This document shows, piece by piece, positions 32,435-46,300 of a stretch of DNA of 64,000 bases. A program made the position numbers and the translations under genes. The DNA is taken from contig OZ007509.1 of NCBI GenBank assembly GCA_963931865.1, forward strand, positions 1,191,978 through 1,255,977. The letters are read 5' to 3'. Each line of letters begins with the position of its first letter. Position 1 is the first letter of the stretch. A model generated the notes under the pieces. It saw only the letters and a program-made list of their open reading frames with translations, searched no databases and was not told the origin of the DNA. The stretch comes from Axinella damicornis (lineage: Eukaryota > Porifera > Demospongiae > Axinellida > Axinellidae).

Positions 32435-35400
32435 ATGCAGCCTTCACGCATACGGTGTTGTACACCACTGGGCCTCATTGTCATGGTACTCTGCAGCTAC
32501 TGGATGGTACTAGCTGGAGGACAGACTTGCCCTCTCTCAGGTAACTTAATGTGTTCCCTGTAATGGCAACCACCTCTGTGTCAGCACAACCTCAAAACAT
32601 GCATAGTAGCTGTTGGGTCATATGCAGCTGTTCAGTTTCGTATTTCCATGCTTCACTTTTCTGGACCTCACTCTACCTGCTTTTTCATACGAGCATGAAA
32701 AATGTTTCACGATTCAATTTTCATGTCAACTACATATAGCTACATGCAGTCACCATCATGGGTGTCTACAGTGTCTTAATTTCCAGAGTGGTGGGAGAGG
32801 GTATGGCTTAACTCTTTGTGCGCACATGATATCATTGCGGACCCTTTTATATTGCAACCACATTCACCATTATACATGCAGCTGCTGACTATTCACAGCG
32901 TACTGTTACTGTGAATGCTGTGAGGGAGGATGGCCCAACTCCTGGTGCTAGAGTGACCTGGAGCACAACAGTACCACCTGAGTGTGTGGCATCTGTCACA
33001 GTGGAGTTCAGAAATAGTAGCAGTGGGAGTGTAGTGAGATCCTACACAACTACCAGTACATCAGAGACTGAGGTAATTCAGACTGGTCTCCAGTGTGGTA
33101 CAACCTACTACATCAGAGTGGTGGTTACTGGAGTAGCCTCACTTGGTGCACTGCGCAGCAACCAAGTACAAGTCTATTTTGAAGGTAAAATAGAATAGTT
33201 CATGTATGAATGACTTGCATGAATAATAGCACTTATCTTGATGGGTGTTATGCCATTTCAGATATACCAGCCCCAGTCAGAGTGACAGCTGAAGCCACTG
33301 CAGACAACACAAGTATCCAAGTGTTCTGGGAGTGGCCACGTCAGAGTGTACTGTTGTGTTTTCACAGTGTTAGAGTTGACTACCAACCTGAGGGAGGCTC
33401 TCTGATGATGTACGCAGTGGACAATGCAACAGCAACCAGTGCCACCTTGTCCAACCTCCCGTGCAACACACAGTACAACATCACTGTTGTTGCTGAGGGT
33501 GGTACGACTGGTGTAAGTAGTCTCACCACAGTGGTGTCTCTACCAGCAAGAGGTATTGTAGTACTTCAGCCACAATATTAGTCATACCATAATAGCTACA
33601 CTTTATCCCTTCCAGCCCCTCCCACTCACACTGAGGTCACTGCTCAGCTCATGAATGCCTCAAGTGTCAGAGTAGCATGGCAGTGGACTAGTTCAGGCCC
33701 AGCTCCCAGCTGCTTCAACACCACCCGTGTGACCTACCATCCTGAGGGAGGTGGTGAGTCCTCCCTGCAGCTCAGGGACCCAGCAGCAACTGAGACCATC
33801 CTTACTGGCCTGAAGTCCAACACATGCTACACCATCACTGTGGTGGCCACTGCTGGAGAGCACAGGAGAGAGAGTGCAGCAATGACAGTGTTCCTTCCAC
33901 TAGTGCAACAAGGTATATATATGGTCAGCATGGGAAGCACAGTCTACCCCTAAATCCTGCTCGAAATGCTATTATTGCAGGTCCACATAATCATTCAGCA
34001 TCTGAGCTATTTACATGTCCATTCACTGGTTCTGGACCAACGCCATCCACTGACCCTGGAACCAGGCCACGGACATCTGTTGACCCTGGACCCAGGCCAT
34101 CCCCTGACCCTGGTCTGCTGGCAGGAGTTGCTGTATTTGTGATTGTGCTGGTGCTTGCAGCAGCCTGCATCTTGGTAGTACTCCTTGTCGTGCGGAGGTA
34201 AGACCTTAACCTGTACCTTTGCGAACATGAAGTTGCTGCCATGTAATGCACTTGCCTTTCAGAAGAGATAGTCCATCTGTTTGCATGGTGTACTGCCATG
34301 TACGGCTTTCCTATAGGCAAGGTAGGAAGAACATGAAGGTCACTGCAGTGGAATTGGCCGACATGACAAATACTGACAGCAAAGATGAACAAGATGCAGC
34401 TACAGCTGTTGACAACACCAGCAATGAGAGAGTTCCTAGTAAGTTGAATGCACCAGGTATATGGCATCAATTATTGTCAGTTACATTCATGAGCACAAGA
34501 GGCTAAACGTACCCCAGTGTGAAAGACACATAGAGGATGAGCTATGGCTGCAATGTATGCACATTATAGGCAGAGATACACCACACACGTGCAAACCATG
34601 CACGCAAAGTCAGAACTTCAGTGGCAGAGAATGGAGGCCTTTTCTGCCACATTTGACTTCACATGCAGGCACCATCTCAGGACTAACAAATTCTCCTCCT
34701 GGGTTTTACGTACTTGCACTGATATGAAATTGCACCCCAAGTGCAAAATTACACTGCAAATATCACTCATTAAATTGCTACTCACACTTGCCATACACAT
34801 CAATGCTGCCCTACATATAATGGTTATGTTAACTAAACTAACAACACCCTCACCCACAGCCTCCCCACCGACCATTGTGGATTACCAGCAGAAGGTGCTG
34901 TCTTTGGAGGGGGAGCAGGTCACCCTGACAGTGAAGGTTGCTGGCAGCCCCACCCCCACTATCACATGGCTCTTCAATGGGAAGAAGGTGAAGGATGACT
35001 ACTCCACTGAGGTGGGGAAGGATGGATCACTGACTCTCACGTGTGTGGAGCTGAAGCATGCTGGCACCTACACCTTCAGTGTCAGCAACAGTGTGGGCAG
35101 TGTGGAGGGGTGCACCAAACTGGTCGTCCACACTGAGGATGAGGACTGTACCAGTGCACCCAAAGTCGAGAGCAACCCAGTTGCTAAGGAAACGTTTGGG
35201 GAGTATGTTTCCAGCCTTCATGCACACAACAATGGTGGCTTTATTGTGCAATACCAGGTAATAAGTTAAGTAGCTCCACATTATGTGCACAATACAGTGA
35301 ATTGTCCTCCGCTATAGACCTTGCCCTCTGGGGAAGAAGGCCATCAGGTGACCATAGGCAAAACCTCAGCAAACAGACTCTTGAATCGATTTAGGAACAT

Positions 35401-38400
35401 CACCACTTGTGAGTAATAGTAGTAGTGCAGATACCCTCAGTAGCTGTCAGCAATTATAGTCATATATACCCGAGACATCCTGGTAACACAGGCACTATAC
35501 TGTCCAGGTGCATAGTATTAATGACTTTTAATTCTGTAGTTATGTAATGAGGTGTAACACAAGTTCCTTCATGCATGAAATTTTCTGGTTACCCTTTTAG
35601 ATGATGATCATCGTATCATTCTGGAGCCCATCACTGGAAGAGTGAATTGTGAACATGAATACATCAACGCCTCCTACACAGATGTAAGACCCTCCACACA
35701 ATATACAGTATGTATATCACTGGTATAGTACTACATCTGACACACAGGGCTATTCTCAACACAGGAAGTACATTGCCGCCCAGGGTGAGCTAGTAATCAA
35801 CCATTGTAGTGGTAGCTATGCATTGACACAAACCTTTGCAGGTCCCCTCCCAAACACTGTCACTGATTTCTGGTGGCTGGTGTGGCAGGAGAGGATCCAT
35901 GTAGTTGCCATGGTAACTAGTGTTGTGGAGGGGGGACAGCAGAAGTGTGAGCAATACTGGCCCAGCCAGGAGACCCAGGAGTACGGTCCATTCAAAGTCA
36001 CCCTCACAGAGCAGCAGGTGTTTGCAGACTACACCATCCGACAGCTGCTTGTTGCTGTGAGTGTTGTGGCAGTCCTCATTCTTACTTATGTCTAAAGCAG
36101 TGTGACTGAAGATTATGCTACTTGAATTGTTGTAGCAGTGCACTTGTGTAACTGGCGTACTAGCCATGCATATGCCTGCATTGTCTACTCCCACAGTGTG
36201 ACCAGGGTGGGAGGACTCCCCTGAAGGTGACCCAGTTCCACTTTACTTCCTGGCCAGACCACGGTGTTCCAGAGTATGCTGGGCCAACCCTCAACTACCT
36301 CCGTCGGATGAAGGCCCAGGTGAAACCCTCAGAGGGATCCATACTGGTGCACTGCAGGTCAGCACAAAATTGAGAATATGTGTTGTATGTCTTTGTGAAT
36401 GGTGTGTGCAGGTTGGGTCCAAGACATGAATGGCTCGTCTTGGTGGTGTCTGTCTCCCTGCAGCGCTGGTGTCGGGAGGACTGGCACACTGATTGCCATT
36501 GACACAGCTCTGGAGCAGGCTGCCCAGGAGGGTGTGGTGGACATCCCAGCTACTGTCACCAAGATGAGGAGGCAGCGCATGAAGATGGTCCAATCACCAG
36601 TGAGAGAAAATGACAGCTGCAAGTGTGTGTTGATAATTGGTAACTAAAGAACTTTTGTCTCAGCCTGTTAGCTAGCAGGGTGAAACATGCTGTGGACTTT
36701 TAATTTACAGAAGTGTGCACATGCAAGTCATGCCTTGAAATCTCAAAACTCTCTCCCCTTGTGACCCAACCAGGAACAGTATGTGTTCATCCATGATGCT
36801 GTCCTGGAGTCCCTCACTTGTGGGGACACACAGATCCCAGCCTCGGGACTGGTTGGTGCCATTGAGAAGCTGAAGCAGACGGACAGTGAAACTGGGAGGA
36901 CAGGATTTGAGACCCAGTTCAATGTATGTCAAAGTGGCATAGCTAGCTACATATGAACTTGGGCCAGTATTACCTCTTAGTGGAATTCCAATTTTCCAGA
37001 GGGCAACCACAGTTTCAGAGTGCATATAAACATTTGCTGTTTATCCAGAAAAAAAAACAACAAATGGCTATTAGCTATTGCCACATTATCAAGGCCACAC
37101 CACACTGTTTTTGAGTATACATTCGCGCATGCTGTTTATGCATGGAGGACAAACAGGATGGCTATTAGCTATTAGCTACCATTAACATTATATCAGGCCC
37201 ACCACATGGCCCAAGCACTTGCTGTTTATGAAGACAAACAGGATGGCTATTAGCTATTAGCTACCATTATTTAACATTATATCAGGCCCACCACATGGCC
37301 CAAGCACTTGATGTTTATGAGGACAAACAGGATGGCTATTAGCTATTAGCTACCATTAACATTATATCAGGCCCACCACATGACCCAAGCACTTGCTGTT
37401 TATGAGGACAAACAGGATGGCTATTAGCTATTAGCTACCATTAACATTATATCAGGCCCACCACATGGCCCAAGCACTTGATGTTTATGAGGACAAACAG
37501 GATGGCTATTAGCTCGACCATTTGCCTGTATCAACAGGTTCTCAGTCTGGTGACTCCTAAACCTACTGAGGTCATCAGAACCTCCGCCTTCCGCTTCCCT
37601 GATGTAAACAGGAGCACAGACTTCCTGCCACGTGAGACAAAATATTTGTATTTTGTTTTTGCATAGCTTCAGTTATGGGAGATATCATATTTTGTGGAAG
37701 CAAACGTTTTTGAACATGCAGCTGACGTCTGGAGGGTTCCACTGAAGGGTGAGAGTAACGACTACATCCATGCCAGCTTTGCACATGTGAGAGCAGCATG
37801 ACCTGTGTCACTATTTCTACTGAATGCTAAAGATCGTTGTGAGTAGATGTGCAGCACTTCAGAGCTGACACATACACTGACAGTGATCGTGGCAGTTTGA
37901 TCCTGTCAGTATACTACAACTTGGCAGTGATATCTTAACTCCATTGTTAATTGTTCAATAGTAAACTCCTGTTCAATGCAATATTTAAACAAAATGTCTT
38001 TCCTCTTACGTACGTGCACCATCACCATCTAGTCCCTTTTCTCCATTGCACACACATGCAGGGCTACAAGCAGTACAAGGGGTTTATCATCGCTCAGGCT
38101 CCGATGAAGTTCACGTGCCGAGACTTCTGGAAGATGATCTATGAGAGGGAGTGTGGGGTGGTCGTGATGCTGTCAGACCTGGTGGAGAATGGAAGGGTAG
38201 CTACTGACATTGCACCATGAACTTGTTACAAATCTCTGATGGTGAACTGAAGAGGCTATACTTCTCACAGCTAGCCTTCATTTTTGCATGCATGCTGCAA
38301 GCAATCAAAATCTTGAGGTGTAAAAGGCTGGGAACGAGGCTAATGGTTAGCTGTACCTAAACAAGCTGTGTCACAACACCATATGAGATCTCATGTATAG

Positions 38401-39281
38401 ATAAACTTTCTTACGTCATGCGTTTCTTCCCTGCAGGAGGTGTGTCACCAGTACTGGCCCACTGGTGACACCAAGGGGGTGCAGAAGTATGGGGAGTTTA
38501 ATGTATTTGTCCTCCAAGCCACGCAGAAGTATGGCTTTGTACAGCGCATGCTCAGTATCACCAACCCCAAGGTAAGGGGTGGGCAGATTTGTCTCCAGCT
38601 ATGTTATAGTGGGTATAACTGATCTACCCTGGCTCTGGATCAAAACTCAGCACATATTCCTCTTGCCTTTGATCTTGCAGTCTGGCCAGGTGCACAAGGT
38701 GACCCAGTTCCAGATGTCCTGCTGGACCCCTGAGGGTCTGTGCACCTCTCCCCGTGCCATCATTGACATCATTGAGCAGGTGTTGATGATACAGAGGAGG
38801 ACCGGAAACAGGCCCATTGTGGTCCACGGCAGGTGAGCCTGCTTGGTTGGGTCCTTCTCCCATTTTGCACATGTATATATAGATACAGTTGTATATAATT
38901 ATACAGTAGTGTTCGCAGGTTTGTATCCTGCTGCAATTTCTGTGTTTGCATGCGTCTCTGTTTCCCTTCCACACACACACACCACACACTTGCACTGTAT
39001 GCAGTGACACGGTGAGTCGGTGTGGGGTGTTCTGTTCTCTGATCAATGCCACTGAATGTTGCAAGACGGAGGGCATTGTGGATGTGTTCCAGGTGGTGAA
39101 GGCACTCCGCATCCAGAAACCAGGCAGTGTGCTCACTGTGGTAAGCTTGAGCATTGAGATGTGCAGACCAACTGGAATGTGACCCTGGTCTGTCTCTTCC
39201 CTGCAGGAGCAATATTGTTTCATATTTGACCTCATGCTAGTGTTTCTTGATTCATTCAGCATCTACTCCAATTTTAAGTAA
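32435..39281 (+). CDS. Gene 3: receptor tyrosine phosphatase, 3 FN3 - TM - cytosolic Ig - D1 - D2 (1132 aa)
   Basis: Twenty-one exons: 32435-32540, 32882-33184, 33262-33552, 33616-33912, 33981-34197, 34317-34438, 34860-35257, 35318-35408, 35601-35683, 35748-35784, 35842-36056, 36197-36357, 36464-36599, 36774-36923, 37538-37631, 37722-37786, 38062-38196, 38437-38571, 38681-38832, 39005-39140, 39207-39281; sum 3399 bp. Signal peptide, three FN3 domains (about 36-332), then one exon that starts like the FN3-4 exon of genes 1 and 2 ([11 protein letters not shown]) but passes directly into a short Pro-rich stalk and TM (about 377-404): a fused exon with most of FN3-4 and all of FN3-5 lost. The cytoplasmic tyrosine of the ICYEKL motif is absent ([10 protein letters not shown]). 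Disulfide-less Ig, complete D1, D2 with HGSDTVSR. Confidence 0.92.
37136..37515 (+). repeat. About 85-bp tandem repeats in gene 3 intron
   Basis: A unit containing ACAAACAGGATGGCTATTAG and CAGGCCCACCACATGGCCC recurs about every 85-89 bp, four to five times. Single or diverged units occupy the same intron in gene 4 (about 45610-45840) and gene 6 (about 60010-60150). Confidence 0.8.
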
Positions 39282-40386
39282 CTTATTAGCAACCATTGTT
39301 CATTGTCTTTTGTAAATTTGACTGCATAACGTAAAACCACTTCATAAGATGTTAAGGCCCCATTATGATTGCCAGGGTTCACCTCACATGGTGTATGAAT
39401 GAGTGACAAATTCAAATATCGAATTGAAGTTTAAAATGTAAGTTCCTATGCGAGGCGTAGCCTTCCTGAGTTGAGCTTAGCTAAGTCGGAAGTTTACGCC
39501 GACTCATTTACACAGAAGGTGAGCTGGTGGGTAGCTACTGTATGCCCTTGCGTCACTTGGTAGCACTGCACGGGAGACTGAAACCACTCCATGAGTTGTA
39601 CTGCACAAGGGTACATGTATTTCCATACTAATCCATGCCCTTATTACCCCCTCTAGTGCCAGGCATATTATGCACTCAATCTAGGGATCATGCAATATGA
39701 ATGGCATTACTGTGAGCATGATGTACAAGCACACACACACACACACTAATTTGAGCACTTAGCAGCAACGTTTCGTACGTGTTATGAATTATTGTCCTCA
39801 GTAATTAAGTCAGGAAATGCGTGTCTGTTGCATTGTACGCATGGCTCTTACTGCACAGTTATAGTTCTAGCTGAAGTAGTGATGAGAAGCTTCTGCTGTG
39901 TGCTTGTAGTGATAAACTCTGTTACATCTCCTCGACACCCCATCTCACTCCACACCATGGCCCATTTTCCAAGTCTATAAGAAATTGGTCTCCCTAGTTG
40001 GCCCATGTCTTCACCCTCCACTACATGCTCTCCTACTCACGGTGCTTCAACTCCACCTTCTGATTCAGCATTATTATTGGGCTTCTCATATGGGATGCTG
40101 TTTGTCTCGAAATAACAACATTGATTTACTTTCAGCAGAAACTCGTTACCATAATGTGTACATATGCGACAAAATAAACCACAACCAGTGTCCGATACTC
40201 TTCAACTCTATCTAATGACCACACTCTACTAATAGCTTTGAGAGTGCATAATAACCATGAAGTTGGTAGATGCAACGTTGCCGCCAGTGATCCATATGTT
40301 GTAGTAGCTGAGGATTGTGATCGACCGAAGTGCTCCAGAACATCCTGCAAAAGTCCTAGTAACTATAGTGCAGGGTTCAGTAAACA
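39282..40386. other. Intergenic region, gene 3 to gene 4
   Basis: The 3' flank is like that of genes 1 and 2. About 39830-40386 is the shared upstream block, with GAGAGTGCATAATAACC at about 40240. Nothing else recognisable. Confidence 0.5.
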
Positions 40387-43300
40387 ATGCAGTCACTGTG
40401 CATACAGTGTTGTACACCACTGGGCCTCACTGCCATGGTACTCTGCAGCTACTGGATGGTACTAGCTGGAGGCCAGACTTGCTCTCTCTCAGGTAACGTC
40501 ATGTGTTTCCTGTAATGGCAACCACCTCTGTGTCAGCACAAATGTGTTTTAATACCAGTAGCTACTGGTGTGGGTCATTCCAAGTAGCTAGATGTTCACT
40601 TCCATATTTCCATGATTTCTGCAACTCTTCGTACTTGCTTTTCATATGAGCATGAAAATATTTCCATGCATGGTTCATTTGTTTTATGACAACTAGCCAC
40701 ATGCAGTGACTTAATTTTCGTGGTGGGAGAGGGTATGGCTTAAACTCTTTGTACACATGATATATTGCGGACCCAATAGCTATCAGATTCTGATTTTATA
40801 CTGCAACCACATTCACCACCATGCATTCAGCTGCTAACTTTTCATTGCATACTGTTACTGTGAGTGCTGAGAGGGAGGATGGCCCAACTCCTGGTGCTAG
40901 AGTGACCTGGAGCACAACAGTACCACCTGAGTGTGTGGCATCTATCACAGTGGAGTTCAGAACTAGTAGCAGTGGGAGTGTAGTGAGATCCTACACAATT
41001 AACAGTACATCAGGGACTGAGGTCATTCAGACTGGTCTCCAGTGTGGTACAACCTACTACATCAGAGTGGTGGTTACTGGAGTAGCCTCACTTGGTACAG
41101 TGAGCAGCAACCAAGTACGTGTTGGAGGTAAAGTCAAACTCACTCTGTACTGTACAATTGTGTTGTGTGCATGCAATTAGCTAATTGTTACAGCAACTGT
41201 TACTGAATGGTGTTATGACAGGTATACTAGCCCCAGTCAGAGTGAGAACTGAAGTCACTGCAGACAACACAAGTATCAGAGTGTTGTGGGAATGGTCACG
41301 TCAGGGTCTGCTCATGTGTCTTGACAGTGTTAGAGTTGACTACCAACCTGAGGGAGGCTCTCTGATGATGTACACAGTGGACAATGCAACAGCAACCAGT
41401 GCCACCTTGTCCAACCTCCCGTGCAACACACAGTACACCATCAGTGTTGTTGCTGAGGGTGATATAACTGGTATGAGGAGTCTCATCACAGTGGTTTCTC
41501 TACCAGCAAGAGGTATTGTAGTACTTCAGCCACAATAGTAGTCATACCATATTAGCTACATGTATGCCAGTGGTGGTACGACTGGTACAAGGAATCTCGC
41601 CACAGCGGTTTCTCCACCAGCAAGAGGTACTGTTACTGTATACGCCAGCTGATAGACACTTAATTTAGCTACATAGTATACACTTCACTGTATACCCCTC
41701 CAGCCCCTCCCACTCCCACTGAGGTCACTGTTCAGGTCATGAATGCCTCAAGTGTCAGGGTAGCATGGCAGTGGACTAGTTCAGGTCCAGCTTCCAGCTG
41801 CTTCAACACCACTCGTGTGACCTACCATCCTGAGGGAGGTGGTGAGTCCTCCCTGCAGCTCAGGGACCCAGCAGCAAATGAGACCATCCTCACTGGCCTC
41901 CAGTCCAACACATGCTACACCATCACTGTGGTGGCCACTGCTGGAGAGCACAGGAGAGAGAGTGCAGCAATGACAGTGTTCCTTCCACTAGTGCAACAAG
42001 GTATATATGGTCTGCATGTGAACACACAACATAATTGATCCCTAACAACCAGAACAATACCCTATCACTACAGGTCCACATAACCTTTCAGCAGCTGTGC
42101 TATTTCCTACCTCGGTGTATTTGACAAGTTCATTCACTGGTCCTGGACCAACGCCATCCCCCAACCCTGGAACCAGGCCATGGCCATCTGCTGACCCTGG
42201 GGATAGGATATCCCCTGACCCTGGTCTGCTGGCAGGAGTTGCTGTGATTGTGATTGTGCTGGTGCTTGCAGCAGCCTGCATCGTGGTAGTACTCCTTGTC
42301 CTGCGGAGGTAAGACCTTAACATCATTGTGAACATGAAGTTGCTGCTGTGCAGCGCACATGTCCCTGTTTCCTTAAGTGTAGGTTTTGCCTTTCAGAGGA
42401 GGTAGTCCATCTATTTGGTGTACTGCCATGTATGGCTTTCCTATAGGCAAGGTAGAAAGGGAATGAAGGTCACTGCAGTGGAATTGGCCGACATGACAAA
42501 TACTGACAGCAAAGATGAACAAGATGCAGCTACAGCTGTTGACAACACCAGCAATGAGAGAGTTCCTAGTAAGTTAAATGTATATGGCATATTACATTCA
42601 TGAGCACAAGAGGCTAAACATACCCCAAGTGAAGATCTATTCATTGGAAGAGTTATGGCTCCAATGTATGCACATTATAGGCAGAGATACACCATACACT
42701 TGCGCAAACCATGCAAAGTCAGAACTCCAGTGGCAGAGAATGGAGACCTTTTCTGCCACATTTAGCTTCATGCACCATCCGAGGACTCACAAACTCTCCT
42801 GGGTTGATCTGGGCTTTAGGTGTATGGATACACAAGTTATTAGTAATTGCACCCCAAGCGTAATCTCATCACTCATTAAATTGCTACTCTCATTTGTTTC
42901 ATACCCAGCAATGTTGCCCAACATACAATGGTATTGTTTCATACGCAGCAATGCTGCCCAACATACAATGGTATTGCTTCATACGCAGCAATGCTGCCCA
43001 ACATACAATGGTATTGTTTCATACGCAGCAATGCTGCCCAACATACAATGGTATTGCTTCATACGCAGCAATGCTGCCCAACATACAATGGTATTGTTTC
43101 ATACGCAGCAATGCTGCCCAACATACAATGGTATTGTTTCATACGCAGCAATGCTGCCCAACATACAATGGAATACGCAGCAATGCTGCCCAACATACAA
43201 TGGTATTGTTTCATACGCAGCAATGCTGGTACAATGGTGTTGTTTCATACGCATCAATGCTGCCCTACATACAATGGTATTGTTTCATACGCAGCAATGC

Positions 43301-46300
43301 TGCCCTACATACAATGGTATTGTTCATGAGCAGTGTTACAATAATTAAATGACCAACAGTTACACCCATAGCCTCCCCACCAACCATGAGCCGTGTTGCC
43401 ATTACCAACACACCCACGCATGCAGCCTCCCCACCGACCATTGTGGATTACCAGCAGAAGGTGCTGTCTTTGGAGGGGGAGCAGGTCACCCTGACAGTGA
43501 AGGTTGCTGGCAGCCCCACCCCCACTATCACATGGCTCTTCAATGGGAAGAATGTGAAGGATGACTACTCCACTGAGGTGGGGGAGGATGGATCACTGAC
43601 ACTCATGTTTGTGGAGCTGAAGCATGCTGGCACCTACACCTTCAGTGTCAGCAACAGTGTGGGCAGTGTGGAGGGGTGCACCAAACTGGTCGTCCACACT
43701 GAGGATGAGGACTGTACCAGTGCACCCAAAGTCGAGAGCAACCCAGTTGCTAAGGAAACGTTTGGGGAGTATGTTTCCAGCCTTCATGCACACAACAATG
43801 GTGGCTTTATTGTGCAATACCAGGTAATAAGTTAAGTAGCTCTACATTATGTGCACAATACAGTGAATTGTCCTCCGCTATAGACCTTGCCCTCTGGGGA
43901 GGAAGGCCATCAGGTGACCATAGGCAAAACTTCCGCAAACAGGCTTCTGAATCGATTTCGAAACATCACAGCTTGTGAGTCATTATATTGTATGTATCTT
44001 AAGAGATGTGGCTTCTCTTTCATGATCTTGATATTTCGTTATTCCTTTAGATGATGATCATCGTATTGTTTTGGAGCCCATCTCTGGAAGGGTGAATTGT
44101 GAACACGAATACATCAACGCCTCCTACATAGATGTAAGATCCTCTACACAATATACAATACAATGACATGTGTGCCACTGGTTCTGTTACTAGCCATACA
44201 TCTGACACACAGGGCTATTCTCAACACAGGAAGTACATTGCTGCCCAAGGTCAGCTAAGTAATCAATCATTGGATCACTTCTTACATTGACACAAACATT
44301 TGCAGGTCCCCTCCCAAACACTGTCATTGACTTCTGGTGGCTGGTGTGGCAGGAGAGGATCCATGTAGTTGCCATGGTAACTAGTGTTGTGGAGGGGGGA
44401 CAGCAGAAGTGTGAGCAATACTGGCCCAGCCAGGAGACCCAGCAGTACGGTCCCTTCCAAGTCACGATCACTGAGCAGCAGGCATTTGCAGACCACACCA
44501 TCCGACAGCTACTTGTTGCTGTGAGTATTGTCGTTGTACTTAGCTATATAGGCTAGTGTGACTGCAAGATTACTTTTAGTTCTTGTCAGCTGCAGTGCAT
44601 ATGCCTGCATAGTCTTGTCAGCTGCAGCCCACTTGAGTGGTAAGTTGCATACTAGCCATGCCTGTTTGGTCTTCTGCTCCCACAGTGTGACCAGGGTGGG
44701 AGGACTCCACTGAAGGTGACCCAGTTTCACTTTACTTCCTGGCCAGACCACGGTGTTCCAGAGTATGCTGGGCCAACCCTCAACTACCTCCGTCGGATGA
44801 AGGCCCAGGTGAAGCCCTCCAGAGGATCCATACTGGTTCACTGCAGGTCAGCAAGAAATTATTCATGGTGGGCTGGATGTGAGTAACTTTGTATGTTTTG
44901 GGGTAGTCCTAGAGGTGAATGTTGTCTTCATCCTGGTCCCCCGCAGTGCTGGTGTTGGGAGGACTGGCACACTGATTGCCATTGACACAGCTCTGGAGCA
45001 GGCTGCCCAGGAGGATGTGGTGAACATCCCTGCCACTGTCACCAAGATGAGGAGGCAGCGCATGAAGATGGTCCAATCACCAGTGAGAGAGAATTGCAGC
45101 TGATAGTGTGTGTTGATAATATGTAGTCTGTTAAAGTTCACATCACTTGGTAAGTAAAATGGACTCATCCAGTAGCAGCCTAGGCAGGGTGAAACATGCT
45201 GTAGAGTTTTCACATTCTCATTACAGAAGTGTGCACGTGCAGGTTTAGCCTTGTTCCCAGGCAGCGTGGCCTGGGAACGAGGCTAATGCAGGTTGTGCCA
45301 ATATCCCTCTCTGTGACCCAACCAGGAGCAGTATGCGTTCATCCATGATGCTGTTCTGGAGTCCCTCACCTGTGGGGACACCCAGATCCCAGCCTCAGGA
45401 CTGGTCGGTGCCATTGAGAAGCTGAAGCAGATGGACAGTGAAACTGGGAGAACAGGATTTGAGACCCAGTTCAATGTACGTCAAAGTGGCATAGCTAGCT
45501 ACATATGAACTTAGGCTTTGTTAATTATAGTGTGTCAGTATTACCTCTTAGTGGAATTTTCCAGAGAGCAACCACAGTTTCAGAGTGCACAAAATCATCA
45601 GCTGTTTAGCTATCCAGGACAAACAAACAGATGGCTATTAGCTATAGCATTATAATAACATTATCAAGGCCACCACTCTCTTTATGAGTACATATGTAAT
45701 ACATTTGCTGTTTATCCAGGACAAACAAACAGATGGCTATTAGCCACTGCCATTAACATTAATTATCAGGCCCACCACACTGTTTTTGAGTATACATGTG
45801 TACATTTGCTGTTTATGCAGACAAACAGAATGACTATTAGCTCGACCATTTGTCTGTATCAACAGGTTCTCAGTCTGGTGACTCCTAAACCTACTGAGGT
45901 CATCAGAACCTCCGCCTTCCGCTTCCCTCATGTAAACAGGAGCACTGACTTCCTGCCACGTGAGACAAAATATCTGTATTATGTTTTTGCATAGCTTCAG
46001 TTATGGGAGATATCATATTTTGTGGATTTTGTTTTGAAGCTAACTTTTGTTGTTTTTGAATATGCAGCTGACATCTGGAGAGTTGTACTGAAGGGCGAGA
46101 GTAATGACTACATCCACGCCAGCTTTGCACATGTGAGAGCAGCATGACCTGTGTCACTGAATGCTAATTATCGTTGTGAGCATGCATGCAGACATGTGCA
46201 GCACTTCACATACATGGTACACTGACAGTGATCGTGGCAGTTTGATCCTGTTGATATACCACAGCAGTGATATCTTAATTTCATTTGTTAGTTGGTCAAA

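Noticed and set aside
42894..43324. CRISPR array
   Set aside because: The repeats are directly adjacent with no variable spacers, and the window is clearly eukaryotic.
42578..43348. Long plus-strand open frames over 42578-43352
   Set aside because: All three frames are open because of the 40-bp minisatellite; the region lies between two exons with good splice sites and has no homology to the receptor.
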